Of a stretch of DNA of 64,000 bases, positions 22,835 through 33,753 are shown piece after piece. The notes below the pieces were generated by a model. That model ran no database searches. It was not told where the DNA came from and was given only the letters and a program-made list of their open reading frames with translations. Position 1 is the first letter of the stretch. Each line of letters begins with the position of its first letter. A program made the position numbers and the translations under genes. The stretch is from Halisarca cf. caerulea (taxonomy: Eukaryota > Porifera > Demospongiae > Chondrillida > Halisarcidae), in assembly GCA_963170055.1 (NCBI GenBank), contig CAUJGJ010000185.1:2239275-2303274 (forward strand), written 5' to 3'.

Positions 22835-22918
22835 CTGGTGGTCCTTCAGGAGATGGAGGGTTGACTGCCCTGACTTTAGGTGAGGGCATCTCAGAGGACA
22901 CTGGACCTGGTACACTCT
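22835..22918 (-). CDS. C1 tail, Pro-rich exon P2
   Basis: An 84-bp exon, phase 1 at both ends, encodes ESVPGPVSSEMPSPKVRAVN and PPSPEGPP. The acceptor is TTGTTAACTGCAG and the donor CACCAG|GTGTGT. Together with exon P1 it shows a small symmetrical exon that was duplicated, so copies can be added or lost without changing frame. C2 keeps the same exon near 41795-41880. Confidence 0.55.
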
Positions 22919-23400
22919 CTGCAGTTAACAAGAGACAATTGGAAATCTACATGTTGTCATAACATATACGTTTGTACATGTACATGGATGTGTATGCCTG
23001 TGAATATACATGAACAACACTTCAGGTGTGTGGTAGGTGTGATAACCACACAAACACAGCACATGATCACACTACATGCTCATGAGCACACAGCATGTTT
23101 GGTGTAGATGTACAACTACATCACCTCAAACACACATGAGTACATGCAGTTGTGGGTGGAGCAACACTGACAACAGTCGAGTGTAGGCACACGTACAGGT
23201 GAGAGGAGACACACATTTGTGCCTACTGTACAACCACACACTCACACACATGTAGGGCAGCTACGTAGGGAGGATATGTATAACAACAACGTCCACTCCA
23301 AACACAAGAATATCCCAAACATGAAGGATGAGAGGTCTGCACTTCACCAAACTCACTCTTCTACTGTAGACATAAAGTGTCTCATAAGCTCAGGAGAGCA

Positions 23401-23525
23401 GCAACAAGATGAGGAGTACAGCAACAAGATGAGGAGTACAGCAACAAGATGAGGAGAGCAGCAACAAGATGAGGAGTACAGCAACAAGACGAGGAATACA
23501 GCAACAAGATGAGGAGTACAGCAAA
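23401..23525. repeat. 20-bp tandem repeat (GCAACAAGATGAGGAGTACA)
   Basis: About six units. The homologous array in C2 (42354-42480) has a similar number with different variants (GAGAGCA versus GAGTACA). Confidence 0.85.
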
Positions 23526-23649
23526 GAGATGACATGGGAATATGTCTGCACTAGGTTTGGATGTACCATGTATGATGGTCTAAAGGCCAGCACTATAGAT
23601 GGTACTCAGTTGTGAGACAAGATGATCTCTGGTATACATAGATGGTCTT

Positions 23650-23808
23650 GCACTAGCCCAACATTGCATGGTACAGTACCCACACACAACATGTCATTGC
23701 TACTTGACGAGCACTCTTCAGTACTTTTGTTGTCTGTTGTTGACTGGAGTAGTCCACCATCTTTGTCGTGTATCTCCTCTAGTGGTCTACCATCACTACC
23801 AGGTGAAC
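23650..23808 (-). CDS. C1 tail, acidic Ser-rich exon
   Basis: After a long pyrimidine tract ending CCTCCTCCAG, the exon (start 23808) reads GSPGSDGRPLEEIHDKDGGL and then a Ser/Glu-rich stretch. The C2 copy begins at 42767 and reads GSSGSDGRPLEETQDKDGGL. The acceptor is preserved in both. The 3-prime border is uncertain; GT dinucleotides at ATGTT|GTGTGT or just beyond are candidates. Family unknown. Confidence 0.4.
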
Positions 23809-23895
23809 CTGGAGGAGGTCAGGGAGGAAGGGGAGGGTGGAACGTCACAATAGAAGTGGGTTACAATGAATAGTGCATTAGAACACACAACTCAC

Positions 23896-24116
23896 AAAGT
23901 TGAATCAAAAGGATGGGAAATGAAGGAGACCGTCCGTCCTCTCTCTACAACCTCAAATCTCTTCGCTTTCTCCTGACCCAGTTGTGAGCCAAGGTCATCT
24001 TTGCTCAGGTGATGTGATTCTCCTTTCAGGACGAAGTTAATGTCATTTCTGGTGACAGCAACTCCTCTCAGTACAGCACCAAGAAGCTTGTACCATGGGG
24101 ATGAGAGTTCCAAAAT
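23896..24116 (-). CDS. C1 tail, LRR-like exon (SSPWYKLL)
   Basis: A 221-bp exon reads ILELSSPWYKLLGAVLRGVA and then VTRNDINFVLKG..HHLSKDDL, a spacing reminiscent of the LRR cap region of invertebrate NLRs. The acceptor TTACCTATTGCAG is followed by ATT, and the donor is CTTT|GTGAGT. The C2 version (about 42860-43085) conserves the text (PPQWYKLLAAVLSGLAVNRN) but its acceptor is altered. I do not recognise a named domain. Confidence 0.5.
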
Positions 24117-24402
24117 CTGCAATAGGTAAAATAATGTTGTTAAGTATACATACAGTATACATTCAGTTATTTTCTGGTATGTGTATATTCATCACTACAT
24201 CCCTAACAAGTACACTGCACACTGTACAATGGACTTTGACACTATATACATATGTAAACAGATATTGAAGTAGTCTGGTGTTGATGGCCCATTCTATATT
24301 AACTGTATTAAACTGTATTAAATATTAGAAAGGAAGGCATGTTGAACCGACATGCCTTAAGATACCTGGGAGAACACTGATTTTGGATGCAGCAGGCACT
24401 GA

Positions 24403-24640
24403 TTGATGAGTATGCAGTTTTTATCCACATCGCTAGGTGTGAAACCACAAATTATGATTGTATGCTTGGCTGTGCTTGGTTCACTGAAAATGGCAGATTT
24501 CCTATTGCTAAACAGCAACACTGCAGCTGCATGCAGGGCTGAGGCTTTGGTCTCATGTCTACTGAAACCAACACCTGTAGCAATGTCGGTAACAGGGTTG
24601 GGGGAACCAGTGCGGCGGGTAGGATAATGGCCCTACTACA
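24403..24640 (-). CDS. C1 tail, conserved unknown segment (RHETKASALHAAAVLLF)
   Basis: The minus strand reads GVGFSRHETKASALHAAAVL and then LFSNRKSAIFSEPSTAKHTI. The small-residue-rich helix is faintly like the end of a double-stranded RNA-binding domain (GxGxSKKEAKxxAA), but this is only a hint. C2 has the same segment at 43546-43780. C1 contains one extra base near 24625 compared with C2, which breaks the frame carried upstream in C2. No splice sites could be fixed. Confidence 0.35.
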
Positions 24641-24766
24641 TTTCTCATCAAGAGTACAAAGTAAGCGTTTTCACCCTAAAGTATACCAAAGATACTAAAT
24701 CTACATTCTGGTAACCCTGATTATGGTAGCATGTGATAACTGGTTGACATACCCCACCACTGTAAG

Positions 24767-25012
24767 CTAGTCACATAGCTTCCTCTGAACCTGTGAATTC
24801 CGTAGCATTTCACTATTTGAAGTTCGGAACACACACTGACTGCACCATGCTTTACATGGAGTAAGTAAATTCTGGAAGGTAAGGACATATTTACATTGCT
24901 GCCTACACTCAGGATACGGGGAGACCATGCACCGTCCTACCGCTACACCGATTGCTTTGAATAGTTTCACAGCATTCACGGCATAACATAAGGTATCATA
25001 GAAAGGTGTTGG
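24767..25012 (-). CDS. C1 tail, conserved Cys-containing segment
   Basis: Minus-strand text PTPFYDTLCYAVNAVKLFKA, then IGVAVGRCM..PYPECRQQCK and CKAWC. It is conserved in C2 (43907-44110), where a 4-bp insertion after KAWC shifts the frame. Family not recognised; borders unknown. The different lesions in the two copies suggest that one or both tails are decaying here. Confidence 0.35.
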   Translation of the reverse strand, partial: PTPFYDTLCYAVNAVKLFKAIGVAVGRCMVSPYPECRQQCKYVLTFQNLLTPCKAWCSQCVFRTSNSEMLRNSQVQRKLCD

Positions 25013-25056
25013 TAAGTAGTGTACTATTAGTGACAGCCAAACGCTGTGAAGTTAAC

Positions 25057-25177
25057 CCACCACTGTATCCAGCTCCACCTTCTTCAAAGTACACATAGAC
25101 CACACATCCTCCACTCTTCTTACAACATCATCATCAATGTCCTCATCATCCTCAATGTCCCCTTCCCCAGTATAGTA
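25057..25177 (-). CDS. C1 tail, acidic LRR exon
   Basis: A 121-bp exon follows the acceptor TTCTCCATTGCAG. It reads YYTGEGDIEDDEDIDDDVVR and then RVEDVWSMCTLKKVELDTVV, with the LKKVEL of an LRR strand, and ends at GTGG|GTTAAC. The C2 copy (about 44573-44692) keeps acceptor and reading but lacks part of the acidic run. It extends the LRR series seen at 27.2-30.1 kb. Confidence 0.55.
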
Positions 25178-25449
25178 CTGCAATGGAGAATGATATGTGG
25201 TGTACACTCAGTGAGTTGTACAAGTCTTAGGACACATGCACACATGCTGCAGACACACATGTAGTGACACATGCACACATGACAGCTAACACTTGTGTAG
25301 TGACACATGTAAATACACTCCATAGACTCATCCACACTTGCACCGGCACTTGTGTCAACTAGTCCAGCCAGCTGCGACCCACATTCATATGTAAGTGCCG
25401 AAGACAGGAAAGGGAAATATGGGTCCAACAACAGTCGCTAATTGATAAC

Positions 25450-25749
25450 ATCACGAAGGGCTTCTTTGATGTCACCACAAATCATTAAGTAGTGTGTAAG
25501 TACAAACATGAATATCATTATAGAAAGGGAGGAATGAAAGCTGATAGAGTTGCCCACTTTTGCAGAATCTGTTTGGCAGTACACACTTCCCGGACAGCTC
25601 GTACAAGTCGATTGCTGGATTTCAATACAAATGGCTGCTACAGCCAAACCCAAAGCAATGAGGCCAATCACTTTGACGCCTACACCTTTGACCACTCCTC
25701 TGCCACAAGCGATTGTCCCTGCTGCTAATAAGCCAGTTGATGAACCCAA
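25450..25749 (-). CDS. C1 tail, hydrophobic segment
   Basis: The minus strand reads SSTGLLAAGTIACGRGVVKG and then VKVIGLIALGLAVAAICIEI, a hydrophobic stretch long enough to span a membrane, followed by STCTSC. C2 conserves it (45081-45260) with similar hydrophobicity, but a stop follows the VYC there. Splice borders are not clear. If it belongs to the NLR transcript it would be unusual for the family; it may be a separate small membrane-protein exon. Confidence 0.4.
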
Positions 25750-25963
25750 CTGATCGAATTAAACATAGCAGTGCCAGTTCAAAATAAAGGCTTTTCATGA
25801 ATACGGTTGTAAATTAACATCTGTATCGCTGCTAGACAGAATGGATGTAATTGTTCACTGCTGCTTTGCTATAGGAAGCCTGCTGAGTCGATGTGGTGCA
25901 AAGAAAGGTGAGTGATAGAGAAGAAGTTAACGTTGTTGCTGTTGATACTTCAAACACCATATA

Positions 25964-26138
25964 CAGTGGAACCTCTTATAACAAACTCCCCTAATAGCAG
26001 AAACCTCTCTATAACAAACTGTTTTGGTGGGACCAGATAGATTGCTCTGTATGTAAAACAACCTCTGAATAGTGGAAACCTCTGTATAGCAAACTGTTTT
26101 TCAGGTCCCAAAGTGTCCGTTATAGAGAGGTTCCACTG
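25964..26138. repeat. CAGTGGAACCTCT inverted-repeat element, C1 copy
   Basis: It starts CAGTGGAACCTCTTATAACA and ends TATAGAGAGGTTCCACTG. Inside are several 40-bp sub-repeats around AACAAACTGTTTTGG. The same element sits at the homologous place in C2, so the insertion predates the duplication. Confidence 0.75.
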
Positions 26139-27227
26139 TACACTGGAATTAGTCCCATTTTCTTCTATTCCAGCCAGCTGAGACCCGTCTTTGAGGTAAA
26201 CCATGCTAACGTGCGTGCACGTGCCTTGGCTTCATGTGTGTAGGGTTTGCCTCAAACTCATAACACAGCAATCACAAGTCATGAACCATAGTATATAGTG
26301 TCTATGATATTACTGACCAGAATTTCGGTCAGAAGAAACCGATTGGTTGATTGTTACACAATCCAAGTGACTGTTGCTGGATCCATGTTTCCCTTTCCCG
26401 CTCCTGGTGCTTGCGTACAAATGTGGGTCACAGCTGGACTAGTGCACAACATGCACATGGTACACTGACTACAATGTACCAATGTCAAGGTAGCTCAAAG
26501 GGTAGCACCTTCCTCTACAGATGACCTCAACACATGCACACAACCACACACATCCATCCATGCATGGTGCTTGCATGCTGTGGACAATCACAGAATGTAC
26601 AGATCAAACTCAACCACAACAGAACGTACACTCACTACCAAGTACAGATGTCGGGAGCACCTACACATGGTAGCATGTAGAAAACAGAGAGATAAAAGCT
26701 AGCTCTTTGGAAGGGGGGGGGGGGGGGTAGCAAACATACATGATTGTGTGAAGTGTATCATACTAGTCTTATATGTACGTATGTGCAAATTTCTGGGAAA
26801 GCTGTTTCTTTAGTTCCTATGTAGAGGTGGTTAACCTTAGTACACACATTAGGTACATTGTCAGAGGTGTCTGTTGAATGAAGGTTAAGAGATTAAAACA
26901 CATGCAATCTCAAAGGAAGTGGTAGAAAGCACCACACACCATGCCTGTGGTATAGCAATGCACCATCACTGGTAGCCTTGTTCCCGCACTGGGGACACCT
27001 ACACATCCCCTCCTTCTTCTAGACTAAGGGAAACCTGGTGTGGTGCTGGTGTGAGCATGAGTGTGGACAATACATGTACAAATACCTGCACACAATTACA
27101 TGAAACTGATACTGGACCTAAAGTGATGAAGTCACCGAACCACAATACACTGACCTGAGTTCAAGATGTCACTAAATACAACTAACCCACCCTTTGAACA
27201 TCACATGCAATATAATAGGATACTCAC
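26139..27227. other. C1 intron-like DNA shared with C2
   Basis: It aligns with 46176-47212. It includes a G tract at 26707-26726 (longer in C2) and ends where C1/C2 homology stops. No exon recognised. Confidence 0.45.
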
Positions 27228-27376
27228 TAATACTCTTAAACTGAACTCTTCCAGTTGCTCAGCTTGATGTACTCTACTTAGAATCTCTCCACACTCAGCT
27301 ACAGACAGCCACAGCACAAGGTGACACACACGTCTACACATCAGACCATCTATCACTAGTTGGCACCAGTTTGGAC
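27228..27376 (-). CDS. NLR gene B, LRR exon 6
   Basis: After CCTCTCTGGACAG the exon reads GPNWCQLVIDGLMCRRVCHL and then LSVAECGEILSRVHQ..LEEF, ending TTA|GTGAGT. The CxxLxxxL and LEEFSLRV strands fit LRR modules as in the other exons of this run. Homology with C2 stops just outside this exon, so it lies in single-copy DNA. Confidence 0.6.
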
Positions 27377-28048
27377 CTGTCCAGAGAGGAAGCAAACACA
27401 CAGTACCAGTGGATACATCGCCATGGTAATAGGAAGTATTGCATATAACTGCAAGCAAGTGTAAATGTCTGGTCAAAGGAGTCAATGCACTGTTTACACA
27501 AACACAGACTTCATACATACAACATATAAACATTCCATGTCAACAGTCCTTGTAGATGAGGAGTTGTGACAGCTGTACACACTGGCAACCTCTGACAACA
27601 GTAGACAGATGATGATGAACTACTTGACAACCACTGCATGTTACAGCACACATGACTCCTTCACTCAGTCAGCAACAAGATGGACCTCAAGAATATTTAC
27701 TGCTCTCAAAAGATGTGTTTGAATGAACCTTATGCAAGTCTGCATGGCTGCATTGAAGGGTGTGGGTGTGGGCATGGTGAACCCCTCCCACTAGACTAGT
27801 GCAGTAAAACCTGTCTTAAAGACCACCTGTCTATAGAGACCACTGTACTTCCCCTCATGCAGATCCTTGTGTTTGTTGTGGTGCCCCCATCCAAGCTGTC
27901 AAATGTGCAACTACAATTCAAGGAATCAAGCACACATGACATTGTATTACTTCCTGTGGACATGTTTCTCCTTCACACTATGTGCATGTCAATTTGTAGA
28001 GAATACTGTCAACATTAATATTAATACTATGTTATTTATCGTGCATGT

Positions 28049-28590
28049 ACCGTATGTCTTCTAAACTAAATCTAAATTTTAAAATTCCACCAATTATCTG
28101 GATAATGCATTCAAGAAATTTCTGCACAATCTGATGAAAACTTAGATTTGATGAAAACATAGAATTGAAGATCAGACGAAAACATAGAGAATAATGGCGA
28201 ATTTTGATGGATAGCTGCTTTTGTATATACTGATGTAAAAAGGCTGCTGGTTTCAAAGCTAAATATTGTTCTGCTATTTGTAATCATCACATTTACAAAG
28301 ATATATGGACTCCCACTGTTGGTGAAGTGCTGATGTGCAAGCATGAAGAGGAAAATATGACAATTAATTTGCTTTGCAGTAGCGTGACAGTATCTGGGAG
28401 GAAGACATCTTAGTTTACCAAAATGGGATGCCCTAAGATTTCATCATCATTATTCAATAGGGTGATGAAACCTTAGAAAAGATGACAAAATGTTAGAATT
28501 CAATCTGTTCGTCATCTTTAGAAGACTACCATCCTCATAATTTTGGGGTGCCGAAACCTTAGAAGGACGAAATATCAGAAGATATACAGT
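28049..28590. mobile_element. ACCGTATGTCTTCT inverted-repeat element
   Basis: The left end ACCGTATGTCTTCTAA pairs with the right-end complement ACTGTATATCTTCT. The core is AT-rich with repeated GATGAAA and CCTTAGAA motifs. No coding content. Confidence 0.55.
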
Positions 28591-28784
28591 ATCATACATG
28601 TGTACATACAAAGGATAGTACATACAATGTGCTGCTGTTTGCCCATTAGACTAAGACTTTTCTACATGCTGGTAACACTACTCCAGTGCTTGAGGATGGT
28701 TTGTGATCAGCAGGCAGGGAGTGCTGTGTAAAATGTAGTGTGCACAACATTTCCATGAAAACATACTTCACATTTCAACCTCAC

Positions 28785-28893
28785 CTAGCTCCTCAGCAAG
28801 GGATACATCCCTACTCCTCCACGTCAAGTGAGAAATATAATGTGCATGTGCCAGAGTCTCCACCAAAGAGGGAATGGTACCTCTTGAATCCCC
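28785..28893 (-). CDS. NLR gene B, LRR exon 5
   Basis: Acceptor GCACTTGCAG, donor GCTAG|GTGAGG. The text is GTIPSLVETLAHAHYISHLT followed by a VSLAEEL strand, a complete LRR-like repeat. Same strand and similar spacing as its neighbours. Confidence 0.6.
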
Positions 28894-29151
28894 CTGCAAG
28901 TGCATAGACAATACAAAGTATGAGGAGTGCACACGTTCAAGCTAAACACAAAATGAGCAAACAGAATGCAAAATCAATAAATCATTACACACTGAATACA
29001 TAGCATACAAAACACACACATACATGTGTGTACAGGTGAGGCATGCAGGTTTGAATGTATACCATTACCTCAGCATTACAGACATACACACTGATTGGCC
29101 AACACAGACAACAGACACAAAGGGTGCACCTCAGGACAATCATGTACTTAC

Positions 29152-29226
29152 CGGATCAATCCACAGTTGAGATACATTCTGGTTCCTGGTTACTCCTTTC
29201 ACTACTGCCAACATGAGATCTGAACA
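29152..29226 (-). CDS. NLR gene B, LRR exon 4
   Basis: A 75-bp exon with acceptor TTTTTGCAG and donor CCG|GTAAGT. It reads CSDLMLAVVKGVTRNQNVSQ then LWID, with the L...L...N..L spacing of a short LRR. Confidence 0.6.
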
Positions 29227-29299
29227 CTGCAAAAAGAAAACAATATTACACAGACACAAGATGGGATGAGGCTCAGTACACCTCAGGGGCTACCCTCAC

Positions 29300-29428
29300 C
29301 TCCTCAAGCCAACAGGTAACATCCACCTTCACAAGCTGTTCACTGGTAGCTACCAATTCTTCTAACTCACAAGTGGAAAGGATCTGAGAATGATCTCCTT
29401 CACAAGCATGACTGGAGTCAAGGGAGGG
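29300..29428 (-). CDS. NLR gene B, LRR exon 3
   Basis: Acceptor TTGTATTAG, donor GAGGAG|GTGAGG. The translation includes STCELEELVATSEQLVKVDV and TCWLEE. LEEL...LVKVDV is LRR-like; the N-terminal part is Ser/His-rich and less typical. Confidence 0.55.
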
Positions 29429-29513
29429 CTAATACAAAAGAGATGTACACAGTACACAATTCACTGATGCCCGAAAGCCATGACAGGTAGTACGTAAGCA
29501 CTCTATAGCTAAC

Positions 29514-29659
29514 CATCATGTCAACTTTCAGTTCCTTCAATGCTTTGGCCTCCTTCAGCCCTGATAGAACAGCACACCACTGTTGACAAGTCAATTGCAT
29601 GTTCACATGACACTTTTCACGAGGTCCCAACAAAGACCTCAGACAGCTGAGTGGTAGTT
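29514..29659 (-). CDS. NLR gene B, LRR exon 2
   Basis: Acceptor CCCATCACAG (phase 1), donor ATGATG|GTTAGC. It reads ELPLSCLRSLLGPREKCHVN, then WCAVLSGLKEAKALKELKVD. The ELPL..LRSLLG and LKELKV strands are clear LRR signatures, similar to those found in sponge and cnidarian NLRs. Confidence 0.65.
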
Positions 29660-29860
29660 CTGTGATGGGGTCAATATACCACTAGCAGTATGTGCATGAT
29701 GTTGGTATTAGCAATGACTGTACATTCAAATGCTTGCTTGCTACATGTATTGTGCATTAGTGAATACTTGCTTGTGACTCAATAGTGACTGTGCATCGCT
29801 ACACTGACACTAAGTGAAGTATTGCACACAGCAAATAAACAACTTGTCCTCTTGACTCAC

Positions 29861-30053
29861 TGGAATATTCATTTTGAAGAGAGCCAATGACAATGTTGAG
29901 ATTAACAAGTGTCTTGTTCAGGGCAAAATGCTCAATAAAAGGGGACGGCAGGTGTATCTCGCTGAAAGTATGGATGCAAAATGACATCAGAGAACGACTT
30001 GCATCCAAAGCACGTTGAAGAGCTCTCCATTCTTTATGATTATACTTGACTTC
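29861..30053 (-). CDS. NLR gene B, LRR exon 1 of the distal run
   Basis: Acceptor GGTTTTGTGTAG, donor CCA|GTGAGT. It reads EVKYNHKEWRALQRALDASR, then SLMSFCIHTFSEIHLPSPFI and NKTLVNLNIVIGSL, two LRR-like repeats. The first 67 bp of the exon and the upstream intron are duplicated in tandem at 30757-31538, so a partial, probably unused exon copy lies just upstream. Confidence 0.65.
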
Positions 30054-31538
30054 CTACACAAAACCAAAAGGAATCTCCTCTTTTACGTAACTCTTGGCTT
30101 CCTTAGGCAGCCATCTTGGGCATGTTATTCCTTGATTTGAATAATAATGGTACAACATAAAAACACAATGTGTAACCTGATCCATTGCTTGTTACTGGCA
30201 GAGGTGACAAATCATGTGACAAGTGTGCAAAGTAAATTGCTTGCTGGTAATTATCGGTTAAAACACGTCTCTGAGGAGGGTATTATATTTATTGCTCAAG
30301 CCCGGAAAGTGCAAAGTGCCTGAGGGCAAGTGCAGTAAATATGATACCTCCCAAGCAACACATGTAGTAACCTATTGATTGCTCCTTGAATCGCGCCCTG
30401 ATAATAAGTATTTTGTTGAGAAGGGGATCTGTTTGCTGAATTTTGTCTCCAGGACGTTTTTTTTTCTGGGTGTCAGTATATTATGTACGTATATGTCGAC
30501 CAAGAACAAAAAAATCAATATCGATATGGATTAAAATGGTTTCAAAGAGTTTAGTCATGGTTATGTATGCACATGCATGTTTTAACTTTCAGACTGAATT
30601 TTGTGGGTAAAAGTCCTTGTCCATTGTTTATCTTCTATAAAAGCCTGCACAAACTTCCTGCTTCTTAGAAAGCTTTAGTTTTGACGTGAAGCAAAGTGTT
30701 TCCAAGGTACTTATTACCATTGTTAGCCTAAGTTAGTAGCGGTCTGTCACTTGACATCAGAGAACGGCTTGCACCCCAAGCATGTAGAAGAGCTCTCCGT
30801 TCTTCATGACTATTCCCCATTTCCTACACAGAACCAAAAGAAATCTCCTCTTTACGTAGCTCTTGGCTTCGTTTGGCAGCCATCTTGGGCACGTTATTCC
30901 TTGATATGAATTATAATGGTACAACATAAAAACGCACAAACACGCATAATGTGTAACCTGATCCATTGCTTGTCACTAGCAGAGGTGACAAACAATGTGA
31001 TAAGTGTGTAAAGTAAATTACTTGTTAGTATTTATAGGTTACTACACATCTCTGGGGAAGGGTATCATACTTACTGCTCATGCAGGCCCAGGAAAGTCCA
31101 AAGCCCCTGAGGGCAAGTGCAGTAAATACAATACCTCCCAAGCAACACATGTAGTAACCTATTTATCGTGCTAAATAAAATCTCCAATACCTCCCAGAAT
31201 TGAGCCCAGACTATAATACATAGAGAAGGGGATCCGTTGACTGAATTTTGTCGCCAGGTGTTTCTGGGTGGCAGCACAAATGCATGTCTACCAAGAATAA
31301 AAATCAATTTCGATAAGGATGAAAATGGTTTCGAAAAGCTTGGTTGTGGCTATGTACGTACATGTTTCAACTTTCGACTGTAGTTTGTGGGGAAAAAGTC
31401 TTTGTCCATCGTTTATCTTCCATAAAAGCCTGCACAAACTTCCTGCTTTTTGGAAAGCTTTCAGTTTTGATGCAAAGCGAAGTGTTTCCAAAGTACATGT
31501 TACCATTTTTAGCCTAAGTTACTAGCGGTCTATCACTT
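29987..31538. repeat. tandem duplication, two units of about 770 bp
   Basis: The units 29987-30755 and 30757-31538 are collinear, from CATCAGAGAACG.CTTGCA to TAGCCTAAGTTA.TAGCGGTCT. They differ by small indels. The first contains the 5-prime part of an LRR exon plus its acceptor region; the second copy's coding part is truncated by context. Confidence 0.75.
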
Positions 31539-31872
31539 CACACACTTGATTGATTCTCATGACCATAGGGCACTTAGAGCCTACAGTAATCTTCCATCTG
31601 TGCACGTGGACGGATAAAAAATATACTGCCAAAGCAGTTCCCTTGGTAAGTAACATCATCAGGCGACAATTAAAATTACAGCTGGGGAAAAGGCAAAGGA
31701 GCGGAGTGCACTTCTCCAGAAGTGTATTCAGCATTGAGACAGCAGTACAGTATTAGTATATACATACAAATATTCCTAACTACTCAATGCTATAAAAGAA
31801 CCCCCCTTCAGGAAATTCTGGATTAGTATACACATACACGCATGCACGCACGTACAAACACACACGCATATA

Positions 31873-31914
<42 letters not shown>

Positions 31915-32173
31915 AGTAGTATTTCTGTCTTAGTCAGACATACAGTACTTTCCATAGAAACTTTAACGCTTTTGGTCGTTCCATCAGTAGTTAGGTCAAC
32001 AGTCGGTCAGCGGTTGATTGTCAGCAGTCGCGCACGTGATGTTGAAATATGTAGGCATAGTTGCGAAAGTCTTGTCTTAGTAATGTAGTCAAATGGGATA
32101 TTAGTGAGACCAACGGTTTCTTAAGCTATCGATTATGGTCTTTTCTGATTATATGAAGCAATGAATACTTTAT
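31539..32173. other. no gene recognised; boundary of unit 2
   Basis: This holds a (CA)n run at 31876-31910 and short repeats. Homology with window position 1 onward begins at about 32174. Confidence 0.4.
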
Positions 32174-32752
32174 CTAAAGGTTTCGCAGAAATTCTGGAAG
32201 TCTAACTTACACGTTTCATTCTCTGATGCCTTCGTTGATAGTCGCAGGCTTCAGCTAACTGAATAAGAATGTCTCATTCTCCCCCAGCAAAGGTTAATAA
32301 CTGTATTCACATTAAAAGTATCAAGAAGTAGGCGGGCTACAGGTTTCAAACAAACTAAAACTTGACTCACGGCCTTGTGTGAGCAACCTAACCACGTGGT
32401 TGTGTGGTAAGTGGTTAGTCAATGTTCGGTCAGGCGGTCGTCACCTGGTCAATCAGTCGAAATCGTTGAAATTTCTATGGAAAGTAACGTAGGCTCATCC
32501 AAGGGAGGTATGTATATCACTGGCATTTCATATACTGTATCTGTAGAAGCTTGAACTGTATACGTATGTCAAAGGAAGTGTGTGTTCGGGGAGGATATTA
32601 CGTGTGTGTGTGCGTTCATGTGTGTGCACAATGTTTGCTATGCACATACCCCAACAGTCACCTGGTCTACACATCACAGAATGCCTCACTCATGACAGGA
32701 AGTACTTAAAACGTGGCATACAACAGTTAATATACATGTAGAAAAGGCTTAC

Positions 32753-32889
32753 CTCATGAAAAAATTCTAGCATCAGCTCCTCAATCCCACTAGCAACCGC
32801 AGCTAGTACTGTGTTCACAGGTGCACCCCGTAAGACAATGGACTTCAAATTATGGCAAACTTTGAAATTTCTACCAAACTCCTCCAAAT
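32753..32889 (-). CDS. NLR gene B, first LRR exon
   Basis: The same 137 bp and the same phases as 564-700. It reads LEEFGRNFKVCHNLKSIVLR and then IEELMLEFFHE. Acceptor TTTCCTCAG, donor GAG|GTAAGC. Splicing from the NACHT exon recreates HRS-D-LEEFGRN. Confidence 0.8.
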
Positions 32890-33753
32890 CTGAGGAAAAT
32901 AGATACAACTGGACAATCTCAAGTCAAGACAGAACAAGGATGGGATGGATATGAAATGGTTGTCAGAACACAGTCTTGGTAAGCACACAACCAGTCCTGA
33001 GGTAATACATTGAACATATACTTGGCTATGAGGCTACAGGGCAAGGCCAACAGGGCTAGCAACCACACATGCAATGTGTAACACAGGTGCATGGGTGAGG
33101 ACAGGGGTGGAGTGGACACCATAGTGGTCAACCTCCTGTACACTAGCATAGGGGTGGGGGTGGGAGGGAGGGGAACAGTGAGACTACATTACCTCCACAA
33201 ACTATAATACTGTGCCATATTAACAATATCGTAGCATAACGGGGTACACATGCTTTAAATCAGGTATCACAAAAGGTAAAACTCCTAATGTGTCTATAGG
33301 TACCATAAATATGAACAGGTGGTTCACTACAGCAGGGGCAGGGCAAGCTCAGTACGAGTAGTACGACCATCCACATCATGTTAGGAGTCATACCAGTTTG
33401 TGCTTGGTATAACCTGTTACACAGCAGCATTCAACAATTAACAACAACCTGCATTCCCAAAGTACTAGCTATAGCCGAATACTGTCTAGTAAAAATCCAC
33501 GTAAAATTGATGACTTTATGCAGAGCTGAATGCCTTGTAGGATTTGGACTTCACACAATGTCAACATGGCAACTCTAGGGGACCTTGTGATATACTTCAA
33601 TTCGCTAAATCTACACTTATTAAAATAACAAGGTAGTGATTCAGAACAAAAAGTGGTATGGTCACAGCTGTACTAGCTGTACTGGTTGCACTGGCCCCTG
33701 TACATTAATCCTTAGATGCAAACACACAGTTATCACAACCACACACAACGCAC

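Noticed and set aside
23353..23593. Cys/Ser/Leu repeat frames (also 42349-42552)
   Set aside because: Translation of the 20-bp tandem repeat on the minus strand.
25950..26204. Open frame across the CAGTGGAACCTCT element (also 45421-45795, 45986-46174)
   Set aside because: It is repeat sequence present at three places and read through on one strand; the peptide mirrors the sub-repeats.
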